DNA of 64,000 nt, from positions 89,432,881 through 89,496,880 of the forward strand of contig CM043957.1 in NCBI GenBank assembly GCA_014529385.2. Reading direction: 5' to 3'. Each line of letters starts with the position of its first letter. The stretch's first letter is position 1. This DNA comes from Adiantum capillus-veneris (Eukaryota > Streptophyta > Polypodiopsida > Polypodiales > Pteridaceae). Positions 57,790 to 64,000 of this stretch are shown piece after piece. Both the position numbers and the translations under genes were made by a program. The notes under the pieces were generated by a model. The model searched no databases. It was not told the DNA's origin and was given only the letters and a program-made list of their open reading frames with translations.

Positions 57790-59250
57790 AGTAGTGTGCA
57801 CACCACTAGTAAATATCAAGTGGGTGAATCCCACTTTTTATGGGTACAGCACCACTGATAGGCTGTGTTGAAGTGGTGCACCTACAGCACCCTTTAAAGT
57901 TGGGAAAAAACAATGGTTGCATCACTACATAGTTATGCTGATATGGTGCACCATCTCTTAAAAGTGATACTGGACCACTTTAAAGTGTTGGGCAGCACTA
58001 AAAAGAGGTAAGGCTCTAGTAAAAACTGGCAATACAATGGGTGCATCACTTTCCAGTGGAAAACCCTAACTATTTTGTGGCGAAGCATCACTTTTAAGCG
58101 AAGCATCACGAAGGTGCACCACTTTTCAATGGTTCTACACACTTTTAAGGTACCGAATAACCTTCTAGTTAAGAAGCACCACTTTCTAGTGGTGAAGACC
58201 ACTATAAAGTGGCCAACATCACTATAAAGTGGTCAACATCACTATAAAGTGGTGAGCACAACTATAAAGTGGTGCTTCTTAACTAGAACGGTATTCGGTA
58301 CCTTAAAAGTGTGTAGAACCACTGAAAAGTGGTGCTTCTTAACCTGAACGTTATTTGGTATAAAGTGGTAAACACCAATAAAGTGGTGTTCACCACTTTT
58401 TGTGGTTCAAATCACATTGTTTATAGTGGTGAACACAACTATAAAGTGGTGCTTCTTAACTAAAACGGTATTCGGTACCTTAAAAGTGTGTAGAACCACT
58501 GAAAAGTGGTGCTTCTTAACCTGAAGTTAATTGGTATAAAGTGGTAAACACCAATAAAGTGGTGTTCACCACTTTTTGTGGTTCAAATCACATTGTTTAT
58601 AGTGGTTCAAATCACATTGTTTATAGTGGTGAAGACCACTATAAAGTGGTCAACATCACTATAAAGTGGTGAACACAACTATAGAGTGGTGCTTCTTAAC
58701 TAGAACGTTCTTCGGTACCTTAAAGGTGTGTAGAACCACTGAAAAGTGGTGCTTCTTAACCTGAACGGTATTTGGTATAAAGTGGTGGTGCGTGATGGTC
58801 AACCACTTTCAATGCTGTAGAACCACTTTTTAGTGATGCTTTACAAAAGTGCACTAATCTTTAGTTCTGCATCTTTGCTAAAAGTGGTGGTTAAGTGCTT
58901 TTAAGTGATGAAGCTTTACAAGGAGATACCACATTCTATTGGTGTAGCACCACTTTTTAGGAGTGTAGCACCAGTTTTAATTTGTGTACAACAATTCACA
59001 TCGGTGTAGCACAACTGAACAGTGGTTCAACCCACTTTTATGTGCTGGAGCACCACTTTAAAGTGGTGAAGAAACACCAAAAGGTGATGTATCACCAGCA
59101 AATAGTGGTGTAGTAGGACTTTTTAGTGTTACCTAACCAGTTTTAAGTGGTTGAGAACCATTTAGCGGTACACCACCACTTAAAAATTTTGCAATACCAC
59201 TAAGAATGGTGCAGAAATCATTTCAACCACTTCTTATTGTTGATAAAACA
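57790..59250. repeat. Minisatellite of short near-palindromes (accact...agtggt)
   Basis: Dozens of copies of a 14-16-bp motif of the form ACCACTwTwAAGTGGT, where the two halves are complementary. A higher-order unit with gtggtgcttcttaacta begins at 58270, 58447 and 58687. An inverted copy of that unit at about 58115-58185 faces 58265-58335, forming a large hairpin with motif repeats in the loop. There is no coding capacity. The array lies in intron 2 of the gene model. Confidence 0.85.
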
Positions 59251-59303
59251 AGTTTAATTATGGCTCATTACATACTAACATACATTCATATATGTTTTTA
59301 CAG

Positions 59304-59656
59304 GGAGGTGGACAGTACGACAAGTGGCCTTACCCACTCAAACAAAATTTTGCTTCACCAAGGAAGATTTTCATACCGAATATGGGCTATGCTTGGTTGG
59401 CCAGGATCCGAAGCTCCTATGTGATGATGATTTCTCAGATGAGGAGTGGCTTAGGGTATGGCTTTACAAGCGCCATCAAAAGGAGAAGATGCATTTAAAG
59501 GGGCTGAGGCCTGAAATGTATGAAGAATGTCTCCTGCTATACCACAGAGTATATCAGGGAGCTCCCCCAAACAACAAGGTAGGCGTGCATTTTGCACATG
59601 GATTTACGTGGCAGAAGTGCAAGGGCGTTGAAGATTGTGCAGGTTTAGTTGCATGA
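59304..59656 (+). CDS. Third exon of the plus-strand gene model
   Basis: The acceptor tatgtttttacag is followed by a frame that fits the phase of the start exon, encoding KFCFTKEDFHTEYGLCLVG, PKLLCDDDFSDEEWLRVWLY, then HLKGLRPEMYEECLLLYHRV and a stop TGA at 59654-59656. With the start exon this gives 148 residues. The same frame stays open from 59657 to about 59925 (GVIKMLRQQKTLNRKLEKW, GTGFDWQTYSGGHQF), so the TGA may be a nonsense mutation or be removed by splicing; a donor-like aagGTAGGC stands at 59578. No family is recognised. Confidence 0.5.
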
Positions 59657-59925
59657 GCTGTGTATGCTGAAGGTGTTATCAAAATGTTACGCCAACAGAA
59701 AACTTTAAATAGGAAATTGGAGAAATGGAGGTCCACAAACGGTCCATGTCTTGGAAGCGAGTGGAAATTTAATGCAGAAAATATGCCTAATTACACTGAC
59801 AGTACTGGCACAGGATTTGACTGGCAGACATACTCAGGTGGACATCAATTTTCAGGGCAGGCTAAGGAGGAATTTCTAAAGAAGCGGGCCTTTGGCTCGA
59901 TGGGAACATTTGGAATGTCAAATGT
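59657..59925 (+). pseudogene. In-frame continuation after the stop, cut by a Ty3 fragment
   Basis: Open in the same frame as 59304-59656 and composed like coding sequence (aromatic and charged residues mixed). It meets the minus-strand Ty3 protease block near 59920-59945. No LTR or target duplication marks the junction, so it may be a deletion or recombination point. Confidence 0.4.
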
Positions 59926-60345
59926 TTCCTTGGGTGTATTTTAGTTGTTGTCTCGCCATGTCTGAGGTATATGTGGTCATAACCCCAATCTTGGACCATC
60001 TTTAATTGTCGCATGAATGGTCGTCCCAAGATGATCTCATAATTGTTCTTTTTGTTGAAATTGACTATTGCAAATGTATGCTCATACTCCATTCCGCACG
60101 AAGTCACCTTTTCTAAGAGTCCTAGAGGCTTCTCCATGAACCCATCTGCCAATTGCAGTTTCATTCTGGTAGCCCTCAAAGCTGGTTTTCCCCATTTTTT
60201 CCAGATTTCCTTGGTGGCAATAGCAATTCCTGCTCCACTATCAAGAATAGCTTTGGAAACTACTCCTTGGAATTCTACTGGTAGCGTGGTGTTTCCATCT
60301 TTCTCCCTCGCAATATTCTCCAACCTTATTCAATGGTACTGGCCT
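59920..60345 (-). pseudogene. Ty3 aspartic protease
   Basis: Frame 60323 to 59862 on the minus strand contains the DSGAG active site (KAILDSGAGIAIATKEIW), then KLQLADGFMEKPLGLLE and EIILGRPFMRQLKMVQDWGY. Coding similarity fades after about 59925. RT, RNase H and integrase, which should follow, are absent. Confidence 0.85.
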
Positions 60346-61188
60346 GGTGTTTAGTTGAGGCTTTTCCAACTCTCTGATCCCTTCCTGTAGCTTCAGGGTG
60401 GGGTCTTTCACTCCAAATTTTTCTAGGCATTTACCTACTGTGGTCCACACGTTTTGTCGTAACCTTAGGAGTTCTGCTAATGTGATTGTGCAGGCCACCG
60501 AAGTGGACAACAACTCAATCAATCCTTGCGAATCCATCACTTTGTTAGAAGAAAATCTTTGAGATGGGATTGCTCTCACTTCTGACTTAGCTTCATACTC
60601 TCCTAGGTAAGAGGGTAAAGTTCTCAGCGAGTCTGGTTGGCTGTGCCCCGAACTAATTGATCCTTGGTCTCCCCCTTGTGAATGTATCTCAAAGTTCATT
60701 TGCGACCTTGCCTCAAATTCTTCGATAGGAGGTAAGATCACATTCTTTTCTTTTCTCGTGCTATTCAGGTGGTTACTCATCCTATTAGTCTCGTTGGCCT
60801 CACGGATTTGCTTCCACAGATCGTCTAGGCCGTTACAGTCCTTACCCATTTTTGCCAAGATTTTAGGCTGGACCCCGTCACTTGTTCCATCTGTGGTATT
60901 TGGCACTATGATAGGCTCCCCTCTGGACTCATAGGCATTAGTGAGTTTTTCCTTTGTTTCCACATGTTTCTCTAAAGTTGGTTAGATAGGGGTTGGAGTT
61001 GGTGCCTCATGCCAATTCGCAGGTTTACCCAGCGGGTCTTCCATCAATGATTGAGCTGTTTCGATCATCTTTTTACACATATCCAACCTCTGTTTTTCTA
61101 TTTCTGCATATGGATAAGTCATCCACCTTTGCTCCTGGGTTTGGTTCTTTTTAAGTCGAGCTTCATAAGCTTTTAGTAGTGCATCCAA
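60346..61188 (-). pseudogene. Ty3 Gag-protease linker region
   Basis: Minus-strand frames 61188-60982 and 60963-60345 (stop between them near 60982) encode charged sequence with repeated Lys/Glu and helical patches (RLKKNQTQEQRWMTYPYAE, QIREANETNRMSNHL). They belong to the same element, but the function is unclear. The frame then shifts to reach the protease. Confidence 0.6.
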
Positions 61189-62640
61189 CTACTCATTTAC
61201 CTTGTCAGCCAGTACTGATCCTGCACTTTTGGGCTCTGATATTTCCTTGGGTGCTATAGTTGCCGTGGTGTGTGAGCTTAAGCTAGATAGATACTCTAAC
61301 CACTCCAATCTACCCTTTGTATGTTTCAACTCCTCGGATAGGGCTGTTTGCTCTCGTTCCTTCCTGGATTTCCTACACGCCTTTCTAGCTTTCCAAGTGC
61401 TTCTTTGATTTCTCGTTTCTGAACTTTGGGCGTCGGATTTTGGTTCTTCAACTATGGGTTCGTTCGTCCTTCTTTGAGCTTGGGCTCGTGTTACCGCCTG
61501 GATGGGTATGATTGTTTTATTTTCTGATCCTCCACTAGAAGGTACTGTTTCTAGCATGTTCAAGGTGGTTTTTTCTCCTTTGCTCGGGCTTTTAGGGCAA
61601 TCGGGAATCAAATAAGTAATTCCACATTCTGGGCAATACGCATTGACTCTAATGATTTCATCATGAGGACAGTCTCTCAGCCAATGGTCTCCACCACACT
61701 TGTAATAGGGTCCCTTGGGTTGTTGAGGTGCTCCTTGAGCTCCTCTTTGTTGGTAAGCATGTCTCTGTCCGCCCATGCCTCCATTGGCTATGAACAACAA
61801 TGTTCGTTCATCTAAGCTATATCTTCCTTCTCCTACTGCCTATGCAGCAGTTGGTGGTCCTGTATTTCCTATCATACTCCATGGTTCTGGTGTCGAGGGT
61901 TCTTTCGGTGGATAATAGATAGGGTTTGCCGCATATCCATTGGGATCTTCATAATATGCATGCATAGGTACCAAAGCCTTATTCTCTGATTCAGTTATTG
62001 TTGGTGTGTATCTTATACCAACTGGTCGTAATCCTGGTAGGGGTGGTTGTTGCTCCAACACCGGTTGTGGTCTTTCTAAACCTACAGGTCCTGGTAGGTT
62101 GCCTACTTGATATCTAGGCATCGGTGGAACTTGAGGGGAAGCTACCGGAGCTTGGGGAGCGTAAGGTCTCTCTCTCACATACCCCTTGTTATAATAACAT
62201 TCCTCGGTCCCATGGTTTGTCCATTTTTGTTCAATAGCACACCACTTGGGCTGTTTAGCCTGGGGTTTGGAGTACAAGTTGATCTTTTTTAGCACTTCAT
62301 CTACAAGCTGCTCTTGGTTTACATCTACTTCTCCTTTCGGTGCTGTCTTAGAAGACTTGCTTCCACTTTGTTGTGAAGATGAATCGTCATCAAGGTCCTT
62401 GAACTCCCCCTCTTTGTAGACAACACAATTGTCCACCAGGTAAAGAGCCTCCTTGGTCAAGTCATTCAATGTCGTGCTCCTCTTCATATGTAAGTCTTTC
62501 TGGAGATCTGCATTCCTTAGTCCTTGGATGAATATCAGCATAAGTCTGGACTGAGTTGGCAGTTCTTCAACAGGACATAATTTAACATATCTTTTTAGTC
62601 TTAGGGTTGCCTTTCGTACAGATTCTCCATCTTTCTTTTG
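61189..62640 (-). pseudogene. Ty3 nucleocapsid region, proline-rich, with altered zinc knuckles
   Basis: One frame from about 62640 to 61189 with TAG at 61840-61842. The N-terminal part continues Gag (IQGLRNADLQKDLHM, LTKEALYLVDNCV), then a Pro/Gln-rich tract (62140-61960). A knuckle at about 61712-61675 reads YYKCGGDHWLRDC, with Tyr in place of the first Cys. A second, CPECGITYLIPDC, lacks the His. Both would bind zinc poorly or not at all. Confidence 0.75.
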
Positions 62641-63452
62641 AATTTATGGATCTATGAGACGGTATTATGAGCTATTCCCCTTTGTGAGAATTCCTCAATA
62701 AACTCGTCAAACACTTCCTCCATAGATTCAAAGTCTCTACGCTCTGCAGAGTCAAACCAAGTGGCAGCATCATCCTCTAGGGTTAGACCAAACCCTGCAA
62801 ATTGGGTAGGAAAGTCTAACACCTCTTCCGCTCTAATTACATGCACAAAGGCTGCTACATGATCTCTTGGGTCTCTGCTTCTTGTGTATTTCTTGTTTAC
62901 CCATTTTTGCACTTGAGAAGGTCTAATTCTTCGATGGTCTACAAACTTCATCATTGGATCTCCCCATATTAATCGATATATCTCCTCACGCCTTCTGTAA
63001 TAGGTTGGTTCCTCTCCCAATGGTGCTCCTAAGCCATAATTTATAACGGTTCTCGCTGGAGGTGGTTCTTCTCTTCGAACTCGTTCTATGGGTGGTCCTC
63101 CAGGCTCCGTTGACCCTTGAGTCTTTGTCTTACTCTTTGCTTGATACCTTGAATAGAGTGGTGGTTCTTGCAAACCCCTGAGCCCTCGTGCGGCTTGATA
63201 ACCATCTCGGTTTCGATCTTGTTCCAATGTTGTACTCTGTCAAAACCATGCCTGCAATGAAGGTTGGGTTGCCGGTTGGTCTTGGTTGTTGAATGCTTGC
63301 GGTCGGGTGGAATGTGAGGTAGCGTCATACTCATCTGAAAAAGGATTCGTTGACTTGCTTGGGGTGTAGGTGGCTCTTGTCACTTCCTTAGGGGCATATG
63401 CTAATGCTCCTGGACCTGTTGCCCTTTCTACCTCCTCTGAAAGAATATGTTG
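62641..63452 (-). pseudogene. Ty3 Gag core
   Basis: Minus-strand frame 63227-62652 carries the retrotransposon Gag core (YTRSRDPRDHVAAFVHVIRA, DAATWFDSAERRDF). It then stops, and coding shifts frame near 62640. Stops also stand near 63240 and at 63453-63455 in the same frame. The start lies upstream. Confidence 0.8.
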
Positions 63453-64000
63453 TTATTCTCGCCCGTATCTATCAACAAAAACTATACCCTTCCCCGTAGC
63501 AGTTTCATAAGAGAATAAGTAAAGAACCTTGTCTTTGCTTAATTCGTTTACGTATGGTTCTTTGCTGCAAAAGTAAGAGACTATACCCTCACTCTCATGT
63601 TTGTAGATTCCCACATTCTCATTATAAGTTGGAACCCTGGTTGTTTTCTTATCATACATAAAAATAGCTCCGGGCCGATCAATGTTTGGTGGCAGTTCTT
63701 GAGTTTCTGAAACCATTTTCCCTTTCACCACGTTATCTCCATATTTGTTGTAATTTTCAGGGTTACTAACTATTAGATAGTGGTTCCCCTTTTCGTCTTG
63801 GAATCTATCTCCATCATCATATACTCGGATTATCTCCAATCTCTGAGCTGGTCTCTCTTCGATACAAATGCACTTGCGTCCTCGATAGTCAGAATAGACT
63901 AGGGCTCCCCTCGAGTTTGTTCCCTCTAAGAAGATCACAGTGAGCTTGGAATCATTCAAAGGATTTTGGGAGGTGCTTCCTCCTCCCATAGGTCCATCAT
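63453..64000 (-). pseudogene. Ty3 element, N-terminal region, continuing outside the window
   Basis: A 178-codon open frame in the same frame as the Gag core. It contains RGALVYSDYRGRKCICIEER and YNENVGIYKHESEGIVSYF, and reads like a folded beta-rich domain, but I do not recognise a family. The frame is open to the edge of the window. Confidence 0.55.

Overview
The window reads as intergenic, transposon-dominated DNA from a large land-plant nuclear genome. This rests on chromodomain Ty3 and Ty1/copia elements primed by initiator-Met tRNA, pentatricopeptide-repeat (PPR) remnants, CT-rich leaders with plant splice sites, and long CT/GT microsatellites. The PPR fragments and Ty3 polyprotein types suggest a spore-bearing vascular plant such as a fern, but that is inference. 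No bacterial, organellar or CRISPR features were seen.

Layout. Positions 1-14054 hold an unusual LTR-type element with one long non-Gag/Pol coding region (800-3016 and 11902-13123), split by a young chromodomain Ty3 element with near-identical LTRs (3017-11896). Positions 14060-19173 hold a minus-strand Ty3 remnant in which pol end, polypurine tract, LTR, primer site and gag follow one another (a dimer-like junction). It lies head to head with a plus-strand integrase remnant that runs into an unrecognised 436-codon reading frame. A solo LTR of the young Ty3 family (21531-23136) sits in the upstream part of a decayed Ty3 gag-RT fragment (23340-25640). Possible exon remnants follow at 26277-27122. 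A copia element (28079-33082) interrupts a foldback hairpin and has lost the YVDD part of its reverse transcriptase.

Positions 33204-37783 are non-coding with microsatellites. A gag fragment (37784-38300) abuts a minus-strand Athila/Tat-like Ty3 remnant (38300-40343 plus 45832-46610), itself split by a minus-strand copia (40344-45831) whose YVDD has become YVDN. Positions 46611-54300 hold tandem duplications and decayed PPR copies. Positions 54314-55890 carry an unrecognised minus-strand gene remnant. Positions 56800-59925 carry the best host-type gene model: a non-coding leader exon, a short start exon and a third exon that join in frame, with a tRNA-derived SINE in intron 1 and a 1.4-kb array of short palindromes in intron 2. 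A minus-strand Ty3 gag-protease block (59920-64000) abuts its 3' end.

How parts relate. No apparently autonomous element is present: each of the three elements with paired LTRs carries lesions in its polyprotein, so copies were probably mobilised in trans. Three clean nested insertions with 5-bp target duplications give a relative order of events, and the youngest is 3017-11896.
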